In this document: one piece after another, positions 25,065-33,846 of the stretch
How positions within the stretch are numbered: the first letter of the stretch is position 1
Layout: the number at the start of each line of letters is the position of its first letter
Source: Paracoccaceae bacterium
GTDB lineage: Bacteria > Pseudomonadota > Alphaproteobacteria > Rhodobacterales > Rhodobacteraceae
Assembly: GCA_024742575.1 (NCBI GenBank)
Contig: JANSYF010000033.1
Span: 1 to 38,480, forward strand
DNA: 38,480 nt
Direction: 5' to 3'
Made by a program: the position numbers and the translations under genes
Notes under the pieces: model-generated
What the model saw: only the letters and a program-made list of their open reading frames with translations
What the model was told of the DNA's origin: nothing
Database searches by the model: none

Positions 25065-25871
25065 ATGCCCGATCTTCTGCGCAAACCCTTTGGTACTCAC
25101 GGAAAGGTACACGAGATTACGCCTGCCTCTGCCGGGTGGCGCTATGTTGGGTTTTCGCTCTACCGCCTGCGCGAAGGCGAAACTGTGAGCGAGGCCACTG
25201 GCGACCGGGAGGTAATCCTTGTCATGGTCGAGGGCAAGGCCAGCATCAGTGGTGCCAGGCAGGATTGGGGCGTTCTGGGCGACCGCATGGATGTGTTCGA
25301 GAAAACGCCACCGCATTGCCTATATCTACCAAATGGATCTGACTGGTCAGCCACCGCCGTAACCGCGTGTACGGTTGCGGTTTGCTCGGCCCCCGGCAAG
25401 GGCGGGCATAGCGCACGTCGGATCGGGCCGGATGGCATCACGCTCACCGAACGAGGGAAGGGTGTGAATACCCGTTACATCAACAACATCGCGATGGAAA
25501 ACGAGGACTACGCGGATAGTTTGCTGGTCACCGAAGTGTTCACGCCAAACGGCCACTGGTCCAGCTATCCCAGCCACCGCCACGACGAAGATGATTTTCC
25601 GCGCATCACCTATTTGGAAGAGACCTATTACCATCGTCTGAACCCCGGCAACGGGTTCGGTATTCAGCGCGTCTATACGGACGATGGGCAGTTGGATGAA
25701 ACCTTGGCAGTGAGCGATGGCGATGTGGTGCTTGTCCCGCGCGGGCACCATCCCTGCGGTGCACCTTACGGGTTTGAGATGTATTACCTCAACGTGATGG
25801 CCGGACCACTACGGAAATGGCGATTTGTACCCGCCCCGGAGGTCGAGTGGATTATGAAACGCGACGCCTGA
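25065..25871 (+). CDS. iolB: 5-deoxy-glucuronate isomerase, canonical IolB (set 2)
   Basis: A 268-residue bicupin that isomerises 5-deoxy-D-glucuronate to 2-deoxy-5-keto-D-gluconate. Metal ligands H171-x-H173 (PSHRHD), E186 (YLEETYY) and H229 (GHHPCGAPYGFEMYYL) are intact. LLRKPFGTHGKVHEITP near the N-terminus matches classical IolB. GAAGGA stands before ATG 25065. Last gene of the set-2 operon; it ends 5 bases from the convergent kdgK stop. The malonate semialdehyde dehydrogenase (iolA/mmsA) that completes the pathway is not in the window. Confidence 0.93.
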   Translation: MPDLLRKPFGTHGKVHEITPASAGWRYVGFSLYRLREGETVSEATGDREVILVMVEGKASISGARQDWGVLGDRMDVFEKTPPHCLYLPNGSDWSATAVTACTVAVCSAPGKGGHSARRIGPDGITLTERGKGVNTRYINNIAMENEDYADSLLVTEVFTPNGHWSSYPSHRHDEDDFPRITYLEETYYHRLNPGNGFGIQRVYTDDGQLDETLAVSDGDVVLVPRGHHPCGAPYGFEMYYLNVMAGPLRKWRFVPAPEVEWIMKRDA

Positions 25872-25876
25872 CAGCT

Positions 25877-26800
25877 TTATATGCGTAGATTGCTTGGCTG
25901 CACGGCATCCGCCACTAGTGCGCCCCGGCTCGATACAACGCGCGCCGCCAGCTTGGCGGCGGTTTCGACAGAGTGTTCCACAGATTTACCCGCAATCCGG
26001 CTGGCGAGAAAACCAGCGTTGAAAGAATCGCCAGCCGCAGTTGTGTCCACAACGTTGGCGACGGGGTTGGGTAGGAAATGGCTGATGGCGCGATCGTCTA
26101 ACATTAGGATTTCGCCGGGTCCGTTCTTAACGATCACGGTACACGCACCTTCCTTCGCATAGCGTTCTGCCGTGTCGAGAGGTGAGGCGTCCCCGAACCA
26201 AGTTGCCTCGTCCTCATGTGAGGGCAAGACGATGTCGCTCAGACAAGCAGCATCCATAATCGCATGACGCATTTTGTCCATGTCCGGCCATAGCTTGGGC
26301 CGGAGGTTGGGGTCGAATACGATCTCGCCGCCGCAGGCACTGAATAGCTGGAGTGACCGCATCAGAGTTCTGCGGTCCCAGTCAGACAAGATGGCAAGAG
26401 TTATCCCCGAAAAATACGCAATATCAGCGCCTTGCAGCGCATTTGTAAGGTCATGCGGCGATTGCGCCAGTGTTCTTGCTGCGCTCTGTTCGCGCCAATA
26501 GCTGAAGCTGCGTTCTCCGTCTTGCAGTTGAATCATGTACATACCCAGCGTGCGGTCGGGTCGACGCAGGATGGATGCAGTTCGGATGTTTTCGCTGTTC
26601 AGAAAGGCCAGCATCTGGTCGGAAACAGGGTCCGTTCCGACGGCTGTGAAATAATCGACCTGCGCCCGATCTTCCAACAACTTGGCAAGGTACCACGCCG
26701 TGTTGAACGTGTCCCCTGCGAAACCCATCCGATAGGTTCCCGCGGAGTCAAGCGGTGCCATCTCGATCATACATTCACCAATCGAAACGATCCGGGTCAC
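25877..26800 (-). CDS. kdgK: 2-keto-3-deoxygluconate kinase
   Basis: A 307-residue PfkB kinase that makes KDPG from KDG, the shared end product of the uronate routes encoded on the other side of the GntR gene. It matches KdgK through IGECMIEMAP, GFAGDTFNTAWYLAK, FSYWREQSAAR, YFSGITLAIL, VFDPNLRPKLW and VVDTTAAGDSFNAGFLA. The start is GTG 26800, overlapping the GntR stop by 4 bases, so the pair is co-translated. KDPG aldolase (eda) is not present here. Confidence 0.93.
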   Translation of the reverse strand: MTRIVSIGECMIEMAPLDSAGTYRMGFAGDTFNTAWYLAKLLEDRAQVDYFTAVGTDPVSDQMLAFLNSENIRTASILRRPDRTLGMYMIQLQDGERSFSYWREQSAARTLAQSPHDLTNALQGADIAYFSGITLAILSDWDRRTLMRSLQLFSACGGEIVFDPNLRPKLWPDMDKMRHAIMDAACLSDIVLPSHEDEATWFGDASPLDTAERYAKEGACTVIVKNGPGEILMLDDRAISHFLPNPVANVVDTTAAGDSFNAGFLASRIAGKSVEHSVETAAKLAARVVSSRGALVADAVQPSNLRI

Positions 26801-27522
26801 CTTGGGATATCCGTAAACCAGTTGTGGTTCACGGCCTTGATCTTTTCGATCTGAACCAGAATACGCGACAGGTGTTTTTCGATCGCGTCAGCCGCCGCAT
26901 CAGAAGAACGGGCAGTCAAAGCTTTGAGTATCGCGATATGCTCATTCAGGGCTTTATTTTGCGACGAGGTATCTAGCGTCAGCATCCGCACTCTGTCCAT
27001 GTGCCCTTTATTTTCACTGATGACGTCCCAGACATAGCCGACGCCCGATTGCGCACAGATCTCGCGGTGGAACGCGTCGTCCAAGGCATGAAAACGGGTC
27101 TTGTTGTTTTCTGCGATGGCTTCTTTCTGTTGCTCAATCAGATCGGATAGAACGCGCAGACCATCGTCTGAAATGACATCGCAAGCGGTCCGGCAGGTGT
27201 GCAGCTCAAGCGCCAATCGAATAAAGCGCGCGCGCAGTACGGCTTCTTCGGAAATCAGGCTAACCATTGTGCCGCTTTGCGGACGGATCTGCAGGAAGCC
27301 CAGATTTGCAAGGCGTTTGAATGCCTCGCGAACCGGCTGTCGCGAGACCCCCATTTTCGTCGCGACCTCGGCTTCCGAAATCTTAGTCTCCGGTGGCAAT
27401 TCGAGCGTCAGAATCCGATCCTGCAGCACCTTGAATACTTGATCTGCAATCGTTGGCTGAAACTGCTGTCTCAATTGTGGAAGCGGAAGCGGGTCGGTTC
27501 TTTTGTCGACGGAGGTATCCAT
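26797..27522 (-). CDS. GntR/FadR-type regulator of uronate catabolism
   Basis: A protein of about 241 residues. The N-terminal winged helix has IADQVFKVLQDRI, LPPETKISEAEVATKMGVSRQPVREAFKRLANLGFLQIRPQSGTMVS. The C-terminal FCD ligand domain is all-helical with metal-type residues in FHALDDAFHREI and NEHIAILKAL. Start choice is uncertain: ATG 27522 is used, but GTG 27546 is possible. It is divergent from uxaC and upstream of kdgK, so it probably represses the uronate operon and its own unit, as UxuR/ExuR-type GntR proteins do. Two 15-bp repeats in the divergent region are likely binding sites. Confidence 0.88.
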   Translation of the reverse strand: MDTSVDKRTDPLPLPQLRQQFQPTIADQVFKVLQDRILTLELPPETKISEAEVATKMGVSRQPVREAFKRLANLGFLQIRPQSGTMVSLISEEAVLRARFIRLALELHTCRTACDVISDDGLRVLSDLIEQQKEAIAENNKTRFHALDDAFHREICAQSGVGYVWDVISENKGHMDRVRMLTLDTSSQNKALNEHIAILKALTARSSDAAADAIEKHLSRILVQIEKIKAVNHNWFTDIPR

Positions 27523-27586
27523 TTTTCGAGCTTTCTTGTGCAACACGCCTTTCTATGACCATAGCACAAGCCACCTAGGTTTTTGC

Positions 27587-27635
27587 AACTAGGATATTAG
27601 TTGACGGGGAAAAATTACCAAACTAGGATATTAGT
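27587..27635. promoter_or_regulatory. Paired operator repeats of the uronate divergent promoter
   Basis: AACTAGGATATTAGT occurs exactly twice, at 27587-27601 and 27621-27635, starts 34 bp apart. Each contains the inverted arms ACTA/TAGT around GGATAT; in the first copy the arms extend to CAACTA/TAGTTG. The sites lie 65-98 bases before the GntR and uxaC starts and probably bind the GntR protein. Confidence 0.65.
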
Positions 27636-27684
27636 CATCAGCGGTTCTCGATTGCCACACCCCGCTGGGACTAGGGGAGGAAAC

Positions 27685-29091
27685 ATGGCACTTCTGGATG
27701 AGAATCGGCTGTTTTCACCCGACCCGGTTTTGCGCGGCTTGTCCCGCGCCCTGTACGAGACGGTGCGTGATCTGCCCATCATCAGCCCGCATGGCCATAC
27801 CGATCCGCAGTGGTATGCCGAGAACGCCGCGTTCCCCGATCCGGCACGGTTGCTTGTGACGCCTGATCACTACGTGTTTCGGATGTTGCATGCGCAGGGC
27901 GTTCCGCTCGAGTCGATGGGTGTTCCCCGTGTGGATGGTGGCGAGACCGAGCAGGATCCGCGCGCCATATGGCGGCTGTTCGCATCAGGCTATCACTTGT
28001 TCCGGGGAACACCGACGCGTCTGTGGATCGACCACGCGCTGCAAGAGGTGTTCGGCGTCACGGATCGCCTGTCGCCCGAGACCGCCGACGCGATCTATGA
28101 CCAGATCGACGACTGCCTGAAACAGGACGCGTTCCGCCCCCGCGCATTGTTCGAGCGGTTCAACATCGAGGCGATCTCGACCACCGAAAGCGCAATCGAC
28201 GATCTTAAATGGCACCGGATGATCCGCGACAGCGGATGGACCGGCAAGGTCGTGACTGCATACCGTCCCGATGCGGTGGTCGATCCCGAGTTTCAAGGTT
28301 TTGCCGACAATGTCGCGCAGATGGGCGAGATGGCGGGCGAGGATGCCACCACTTGGGCAGGTTATCTGGCGTCGCATCGCAAACGTCGTGCCTACTTCAA
28401 GGAATTTGGGGCCACATCGTCTGATCATGGCCATCCGACTGCCCGCACCGAAGACCTGCCACCGGACGTTGCCGCGGCGCTTTTCGATAAGGCGTTGCGT
28501 GGTGCCTGCACAGATGACGAAGCGGACGCCTTCCGTGGTCATATGCTGACCGAAATGGCGCGGATGAGTCTTGACGACGGTCTGGTTCTGCAAATCCATC
28601 CGGGGGCTGCCCGGAATCATTCCGATCCGATCATGGCGCGGTTTGGCCGTGACAAAGGGTACGACATCCCGACACGCACAGACTACGTCCACGCTTTGCG
28701 TCCGCTGCTCAATGCCGTCGGCGAACGGTCCGATCTGACCATCATTCTCTTCACGCTGGACGAAACATCTTATGCCCGCGAATTGGCACCTTTGGCAGGG
28801 GTCTACCCGGCGCTGAAACTTGGACCGCCCTGGTGGTTCCATGACAGTTACGAAGGCATGATGCGGTTCCGCGAAATGGCTACCGAAACCGCCGGGTTCT
28901 ACAACACGGTCGGGTTCAATGACGACACCCGTGCCTTTTGTTCCATTCCCGCGCGTCACGACGTGGCGCGGCGGGTTGATTGCGCGTTCCTTGCCAACCT
29001 GATCGCCACGGGGCGGCTGGCAGAGGACGAAGCATTCGAGGTCGCAAATGACCTCGCGTATCGGCTTGCAAAGCAGGCTTACCGGCTCTGA
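27685..29091 (+). CDS. uxaC: Uronate (glucuronate/galacturonate) isomerase
   Basis: A 468-residue amidohydrolase-superfamily isomerase converting D-glucuronate to D-fructuronate and D-galacturonate to D-tagaturonate. The metal motif H36-G-H38 ([10 protein letters not shown]) and segments such as [56 protein letters not shown] and [18 protein letters not shown] are typical. GGGAGG precedes ATG 27685. The frame is open further upstream, but that would include the operator repeats. First gene of the long plus-strand uronate operon. Confidence 0.95.
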   Translation: MALLDENRLFSPDPVLRGLSRALYETVRDLPIISPHGHTDPQWYAENAAFPDPARLLVTPDHYVFRMLHAQGVPLESMGVPRVDGGETEQDPRAIWRLFASGYHLFRGTPTRLWIDHALQEVFGVTDRLSPETADAIYDQIDDCLKQDAFRPRALFERFNIEAISTTESAIDDLKWHRMIRDSGWTGKVVTAYRPDAVVDPEFQGFADNVAQMGEMAGEDATTWAGYLASHRKRRAYFKEFGATSSDHGHPTARTEDLPPDVAAALFDKALRGACTDDEADAFRGHMLTEMARMSLDDGLVLQIHPGAARNHSDPIMARFGRDKGYDIPTRTDYVHALRPLLNAVGERSDLTIILFTLDETSYARELAPLAGVYPALKLGPPWWFHDSYEGMMRFREMATETAGFYNTVGFNDDTRAFCSIPARHDVARRVDCAFLANLIATGRLAEDEAFEVANDLAYRLAKQAYRL

Positions 29092-29114
29092 GAGCCATTT
29101 TCTGGGAGGAAACC

Positions 29115-30095
29115 ATGAATTACGTCAAAACACTTGGGGCTGCTTTGTTGACAAGCGTTGCCTTTGTCTCGGCGGCTGCGGCCTGCGAAGTGACGCTGCG
29201 GTCGTCAGACACCCATCCCGAGGGCTATCCGACCGTCGTTGCGGTGCAGAAGATGGGCGAAATGCTCGAAGAACGCACGGACGGCAAGCTGTGCATTGAA
29301 GTGTTCCATTCGGCCCAGCTTGGCCAAGAAAAAGACACCATCGAACAGACCCAGTTCGGTGTGATCGACATGAACCGTGTCTCGCTTGGGCCGTTCAACA
29401 ACATCATCGAAGAAACCCAAGTCCCGTCACTTCCCTATATCTTCCGTTCCGTTGAGCACATGCACACAGTCATGGACGGCCCGGTTGGGCAACAGATCCT
29501 CGATGCGTTCAGCGACCATGACCTTGTCGGTCTTGCGTTCTACGATGGGGGATCGCGCAGCTTTTACAACTCGCAGAAACCGATCACATCCATTGATGAT
29601 CTTGCGGGAATGAAGTTCCGAGTGATGCAGTCTGACATGTTTGTCGACATGGTTGCTGCCCTTGGCGCAAACGCCACTCCGATGCCTTACGGCGAGGTAT
29701 ATTCCTCGATTCAGACCGGGGTCATCGATGGGGCCGAAAACAACTGGCCGTCTTACGACAGTTCAGGTCACTTTGAGGTCGCCAAATACTATACATTGGA
29801 TCAACACCTGATTGTGCCAGAAGTTCTTGTGATGGCGAAATCAAGCTTCGACAAACTGTCTGCTGACGAACAGGAAATTGTCCGTCAGGCTGCCCGTGAC
29901 TCGGTCCCTGTGATGCGCGAACTTTGGGAAGCGCGTGAAAAGGAATCCGAGTCGCGCGTGCGTGATGCTGGTGTCGAGATTATCACCGATATCGACAAGA
30001 CCCCGTTCATCGAAGCGATGGTGCCAGTCTACCAGAAATACGTGACCTCGCCTAAGCTTCAGCAGATGGTCGCCGATATTCAGGCCACCGAATAA
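29115..30095 (+). CDS. TRAP transporter substrate-binding protein (DctP family), uronate type
   Basis: A 326-residue periplasmic DctP-type protein with a Sec signal peptide ([23 protein letters not shown], cut before CEV). The core has [44 protein letters not shown] (the Arg that holds a carboxylate) and [19 protein letters not shown] lies just before ATG 29115. Placement between uxaC and the uronate dehydratase genes suggests uptake of glucuronate, galacturonate or unsaturated oligouronide products. A strong hairpin separates it from the membrane subunits. Confidence 0.92.
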   Translation: MNYVKTLGAALLTSVAFVSAAAACEVTLRSSDTHPEGYPTVVAVQKMGEMLEERTDGKLCIEVFHSAQLGQEKDTIEQTQFGVIDMNRVSLGPFNNIIEETQVPSLPYIFRSVEHMHTVMDGPVGQQILDAFSDHDLVGLAFYDGGSRSFYNSQKPITSIDDLAGMKFRVMQSDMFVDMVAALGANATPMPYGEVYSSIQTGVIDGAENNWPSYDSSGHFEVAKYYTLDQHLIVPEVLVMAKSSFDKLSADEQEIVRQAARDSVPVMRELWEAREKESESRVRDAGVEIITDIDKTPFIEAMVPVYQKYVTSPKLQQMVADIQATE

Positions 30096-30101
30096 TCCAA
30101 A

Positions 30102-30132
30102 GCCCGCCCCAAGCTACAGCTTTGGGGCGGGC
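30102..30132 (+). terminator. Stem-loop between dctP-like and dctQ-like genes
   Basis: GCCCGCCCCAA and TTGGGGCGGGC form a perfect 11-bp stem with a 9-base loop, 6 bases after the binding-protein stop. It is placed like the hairpin at 15986-16010 and probably uncouples binding-protein levels from membrane-subunit levels. Confidence 0.6.
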
Positions 30133-30159
30133 ACTCTGAGCAGGGTGGGCAGGCCGGAC

Positions 30160-30672
30160 ATGATGAAATCGATTGCGCTTTTGACCGGGCGTTTGGCGCG
30201 TATTGCCTTGTGGGTCGCCGGGATCGGGCTGGTCCTGATGACTGTGTTGATCGCAGCGCAGGTGTTCTGGCGCTACGTGCTGAACGACAGCATCATCTGG
30301 ACCGAACCCGCGTCCGTCATGATCATGGGCTGGTTCATCTTTCTGGGTGCTGCTGTGGGTATCCGCGAAGGATACCACCTATCCTTTGATGTGCTTCTGT
30401 ATGTCGTGCCACAGCGGATCAAGCTGGTGCTGCACTCGATCTCTGACCTAGCCGTCGCGTCCTTTGGTGTCGGCATGATCTGGTATGGCTGGCAACTGGC
30501 CGAAAAGACGGCCGGCAACAAGCTGCCGGGTCTTGGAATTTCCGGCGCGTTCGATTTCGCGCCCATCGTCGCGGGTGGAGTTCTAATCGTGCTGTTCTCG
30601 ACCGAACGGATCGCCCGCCGCGCTGCAGGTCTTCCGACCGCGCGCTTTGGCGAAGAGGCGGAGATCGACTGA
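30160..30672 (+). CDS. TRAP transporter small membrane subunit (DctQ family)
   Basis: A 170-residue protein with four predicted membrane segments (about residues 11-33, 45-68, 85-105 and 128-150). It holds the DctQ-type RYVLNDSIIWTEP motif and a charged C-terminus. ATG 30160 is preferred; ATG 30163 and GTG 30145 are possible and no strong ribosome site decides. Its stop overlaps the DctM start (TGATG). It forms the membrane complex with the large subunit that follows and receives substrate from the DctP-type protein. Confidence 0.9.
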   Translation: MMKSIALLTGRLARIALWVAGIGLVLMTVLIAAQVFWRYVLNDSIIWTEPASVMIMGWFIFLGAAVGIREGYHLSFDVLLYVVPQRIKLVLHSISDLAVASFGVGMIWYGWQLAEKTAGNKLPGLGISGAFDFAPIVAGGVLIVLFSTERIARRAAGLPTARFGEEAEID

Positions 30673-31952
30673 TGGAATTGTATGTCCTTTTCGGAACCTT
30701 CACCTTTCTGCTGCTGATCGGCACGCCTGTCGCGTTTTGTCTTGGTGTGTCCAGCTTTGCGACCATTGCCTATCTCGGACTGCCGCCCGTGGTGGTGTTT
30801 CAGCGTTTGAATTCCGGCGTGTCAGTGTTCGCGCTGATGGCGATCCCGTTTTTCATCTACGCGGGCGATCTGATGGTGCGCGGGGACATTGCCCGGCGGC
30901 TTGTGGCGCTGGCGGGAGGGTTTGTTGGCCATCTGCGCGGTGGGTTGGGGCAGGTCAACGTGCTTTCTTCGGTCATGTTCGGCGGCGTGTCTGGCTCGGC
31001 GGCTGCCGATGCCAGTGCCGTCGGTGGCCTGATGGTGCCGCAGATGAAAGAACGCGGCTATGACACGGATTATGCGGTGAACATTACCGTGGTCAGTTCG
31101 ATCATCGCGCTGCTGCTGCCGCCGTCGCACAACATGATCATCTATTCGATTGCCGCGGGCGGGCGTATTTCCATTGCCGATTTGTTCACCGCAGGGATCA
31201 TTCCGGGCTTTCTTCTGGCGGGCCTTTTGATGCTGGCCGCGTGGTGGATGGCGGTGCGCAAGGGCTACCCGACGCAGCCATTCCAAGGCGTTCGCATGCT
31301 GGGCACGCTGTTTGTATCGGCAGCCCCCGGTCTGATCCTTGTGGCGATCATCTTTGGCGGTGTGCGGTCAGGCATCTTCACCGCTTCCGAGTCCTCGAAC
31401 ATTGCGGTGGTTTATGCGCTCTTGGTGACCTTCTTCGTCTATCGCAGCTTGAGCTGGCACGACTTTATCGAGGCGACATTTGCCGCTGTGCGCACCACCG
31501 CGATGGTGCTGATGGTCATCGGCTGCGCTGCAGCGTTTGGCTGGCTTCTGGCCTACACGCGGGTGCCCGCGTCGATGGTGGCGCTGTTGCAGGGGGTGTC
31601 GGACAATCCGATCATCATTCTGCTGCTTTTGAACCTTGTGCTGCTGATACTCGGCACTTTCATGGACATGTCACCGCTCATCGTCATTACCACGCCGATC
31701 TTTCTGCCAGTCGCCACGGCGTTTGGTGTTGATCCCGTACATTTCGGGGTGATCCTAATCCTCAACCTTGGCATCGGGCTCTGCACACCACCCGTGGGTG
31801 CCGTACTGTTTGTCGGCTGTGCGGTGGGTCGTATCCCGGTCTGGGATGCGGTGCGCACGATCTGGCCGTTCTATGGCGCGGCCTTCGCGACGCTGATGCT
31901 TGTCACCTACATTCCGGCGCTGTCGCTCTGGCTGCCGACTTTGTTTAGATAA
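30672..31952 (+). CDS. TRAP transporter large permease subunit (DctM family)
   Basis: A 426-residue polytopic permease of about 12 membrane segments. Family features are FIYAGDLMVRGDIARRLVALAGGFVGHLRGGLGQVNVLSSVMFGGVSGSAAADASAVGG, split here over residues about 56-115, and LLPPSHNMIIYSI, TFMDMSPLIVITTPIFLPVA, and GIGLCTPPVGAVLFVGCAVG. It is the sodium-coupled transport channel. ATG 30672 overlaps the DctQ stop, and kdgF starts 8 bases after its own stop. Confidence 0.94.
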   Translation: MELYVLFGTFTFLLLIGTPVAFCLGVSSFATIAYLGLPPVVVFQRLNSGVSVFALMAIPFFIYAGDLMVRGDIARRLVALAGGFVGHLRGGLGQVNVLSSVMFGGVSGSAAADASAVGGLMVPQMKERGYDTDYAVNITVVSSIIALLLPPSHNMIIYSIAAGGRISIADLFTAGIIPGFLLAGLLMLAAWWMAVRKGYPTQPFQGVRMLGTLFVSAAPGLILVAIIFGGVRSGIFTASESSNIAVVYALLVTFFVYRSLSWHDFIEATFAAVRTTAMVLMVIGCAAAFGWLLAYTRVPASMVALLQGVSDNPIIILLLLNLVLLILGTFMDMSPLIVITTPIFLPVATAFGVDPVHFGVILILNLGIGLCTPPVGAVLFVGCAVGRIPVWDAVRTIWPFYGAAFATLMLVTYIPALSLWLPTLFR

Positions 31953-31960
31953 GGAAAGAC

Positions 31961-32266
31961 ATGACCTATCCCGTTGTTCCGACCGATCCGGGTGTGACCC
32001 GTCAAGTGCTGGCTGAAAACCCTGACCTGATGGTCGTGGCGTTCCGGTTCCAAGACGGCGCCGAGGGCAAGCTGCACGATCATCCGCATGTGCAATCGAC
32101 CTATATCGAGGCAGGGCGCTTTACGTTTTTCGTGGGCGATGTCGAACACGACCTTGGCCCCGGTGACAGCGTGGTTATCCCGTCCGGCGCACGGCACGGA
32201 TGCCACTGCCGCGAGGCGGGCACACTCATCGACACCTTCACCCCGCGCCGCGACGATTTTCTTTGA
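31961..32266 (+). CDS. kdgF: KdgF-type cupin
   Basis: A 101-residue single cupin. Metal ligands H39, H41, Q45 and H79 (LHDHPHVQS, GARHG) match KdgF, which turns 4,5-unsaturated uronates into linear 4-deoxy ketouronates before KduI. AAGGA precedes ATG 31961. Its position directly ahead of kduI and kduD supports this role and shows that the host uses products of polysaccharide lyases (pectin, alginate or glucuronan), not only free uronates. Confidence 0.85.
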   Translation: MTYPVVPTDPGVTRQVLAENPDLMVVAFRFQDGAEGKLHDHPHVQSTYIEAGRFTFFVGDVEHDLGPGDSVVIPSGARHGCHCREAGTLIDTFTPRRDDFL

Positions 32267-32284
32267 CCCGAAAGGCCTGACACC

Positions 32285-33109
32285 ATGCTCAAGACCCAAA
32301 CCCGCCACGCAATTGATCCGGCCACCGCCAAGACGCTGGACACAGATCAGCTGCGGGATCATTTCCATGTTGGTGGCCTTTTCGCGGAGGGCGAGATCAA
32401 CCTTGTCTACACCCATTACGATCGGCTGATCCTCGGCTCTGCGGTGCCTGCGGGGGGAACATTGACCCTAGACCGCGTCGCGGAAGCGGGCACGCCATCT
32501 ATTCTCGACCGTCGCGAGATGGGCGTGCTGAACATCGGAGAGGTTGGGTCCGTGTCCGTTGCTGGTACGACCTACGAGGTCGGGTCCGGCGAGGTGCTTT
32601 ACATCGGCATGGGCTCCGGCCCGGTGACATTCGGCGGTAATGGGCGGTTTTACGTCCTGTCTGCCCCTGCGCATCAGACTTACCCGACGCGGCTGATCAC
32701 GCTGGCCGATGCGCGGCGCGTGGAATTGGGTGCACGCGAAACCGCCAATGAACGGGTGATCATCCAGTTTCTGCATCCCGAAGTGTGCAAAAGCTGCCAG
32801 CTTCTCATGGGCTACACACAATTCGCGGAAGGGTCGGTCTGGAACACCATGCCCGCCCACCTGCATGATCGCCGGATGGAGGCTTATCTTTATTTCCAAT
32901 TGCCGGAAAACCAGCGCGTGTTCCACCTTATGGGCGAACCGTCGCAGACCCGTCATATCGTCATGGCCAATGAGGAAGCGGTCATCTCACCGCCTTGGTC
33001 GATCCATGCGGGTGCGGGTACGGCGTCTTACACCTTCTGCTGGGCGATGGCGGGCGATAATGTCGATTTCACCGATATGGACATGGTGGCAATGGAGGAT
33101 CTGCGGTGA
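32285..33109 (+). CDS. kduI: 5-dehydro-4-deoxy-D-glucuronate isomerase
   Basis: A 274-residue KduI-type bicupin that isomerises 5-keto-4-deoxyuronate to 3-deoxy-D-glycero-2,5-hexodiulosonate. Zinc ligands H192-x-H194, E199 and H241 (PAHLHDRRMEAYLYF, WSIHAGAGT) correspond to H196/H198/E203/H245 of E. coli KduI. The length is standard. Its TGA overlaps the GTG start of kduD. Confidence 0.95.
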   Translation: MLKTQTRHAIDPATAKTLDTDQLRDHFHVGGLFAEGEINLVYTHYDRLILGSAVPAGGTLTLDRVAEAGTPSILDRREMGVLNIGEVGSVSVAGTTYEVGSGEVLYIGMGSGPVTFGGNGRFYVLSAPAHQTYPTRLITLADARRVELGARETANERVIIQFLHPEVCKSCQLLMGYTQFAEGSVWNTMPAHLHDRRMEAYLYFQLPENQRVFHLMGEPSQTRHIVMANEEAVISPPWSIHAGAGTASYTFCWAMAGDNVDFTDMDMVAMEDLR

Positions 33110-33846
33110 AAGCCTTTTCCCTGACCGGACGCCGCGCGCTTGTGACCGGGGCCAATACCGGCATCGGGCAGGCGATTGCCGTCGGTTTGGCCGAGGCCGG
33201 GGCCGAAGTGATCTGTGCAGGACGCCGGGCCTGTGACGAGACCGTTGCCGCGATTACGCGGGCCGGGGGAACTGCGTCTTCGGTGTTGGTCGATTTCTCT
33301 GATCCAATGGCGGGGCAGGGGCTGTTCGACGATCACCCCATCGACCTGCTTGTCAACAACGCGGGCATCATCCGCCGCGCCGATGCGGTGGAGTTTTCCG
33401 AGGCCGATTGGGATGACGTGATGGACGTCAACCTCAAAGCGTTGTTCTTTACCACGCAGGCCTTTGCCAAAGCGTTGCTGGCGCGGGGCGGCACCGGGGC
33501 GGTGGTGAACATCGCGTCCCTGCTTTCGTTTCAGGGGGGCATCCGTGTGCCCTCTTATACCGCGTCGAAGCACGGTGTCGCGGGGCTGACCAAGCTCTTG
33601 GCGAATGAATGGGCGGCCAAGGGGATTAACGTGAATGCCGTCGCCCCCGGCTATATTGAGACGAACAACACCGAAGCGCTGCGCAACGATCCCGACCGCA
33701 ATCAGGCGATCCTTGACCGCATCCCGGCGGGTCGTTGGGGGCAGGCTGAGGACATCGCCGGAGCCGCCGTCTACCTGTGTACGCCAGCGGCGCGCTATGT
33801 GCATGGCGCTGTTTTGAACGTTGATGGAGGATGGCTTGCCCGCTGA
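33106..33846 (+). CDS. kduD: 2-dehydro-3-deoxy-D-gluconate 5-dehydrogenase
   Basis: A 246-residue short-chain dehydrogenase reducing 3-deoxy-hexodiulosonate to KDG. NAD(P) motif TGANTGIG is at residues 14-21, NNAG at 84-87, and the catalytic residues are Ser138, Tyr151 and Lys155 (YTASK). Features SFQGGIRVPSYTASKHGVAGLTK and IPAGRWGQAEDIAGAAVYL fit KduD. The start is GTG 33106, overlapping the kduI stop by 4 bases. The last 23 bases overlap the following reductase gene. Confidence 0.93.
   Translation: MKAFSLTGRRALVTGANTGIGQAIAVGLAEAGAEVICAGRRACDETVAAITRAGGTASSVLVDFSDPMAGQGLFDDHPIDLLVNNAGIIRRADAVEFSEADWDDVMDVNLKALFFTTQAFAKALLARGGTGAVVNIASLLSFQGGIRVPSYTASKHGVAGLTKLLANEWAAKGINVNAVAPGYIETNNTEALRNDPDRNQAILDRIPAGRWGQAEDIAGAAVYLCTPAARYVHGAVLNVDGGWLAR

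Noticed and set aside
27601..27684. Upstream extension of uxaC from 27601
   Set aside because: The stretch contains the second operator repeat and lacks a ribosome site; ATG 27685 has GGGAGG and matches the family start.
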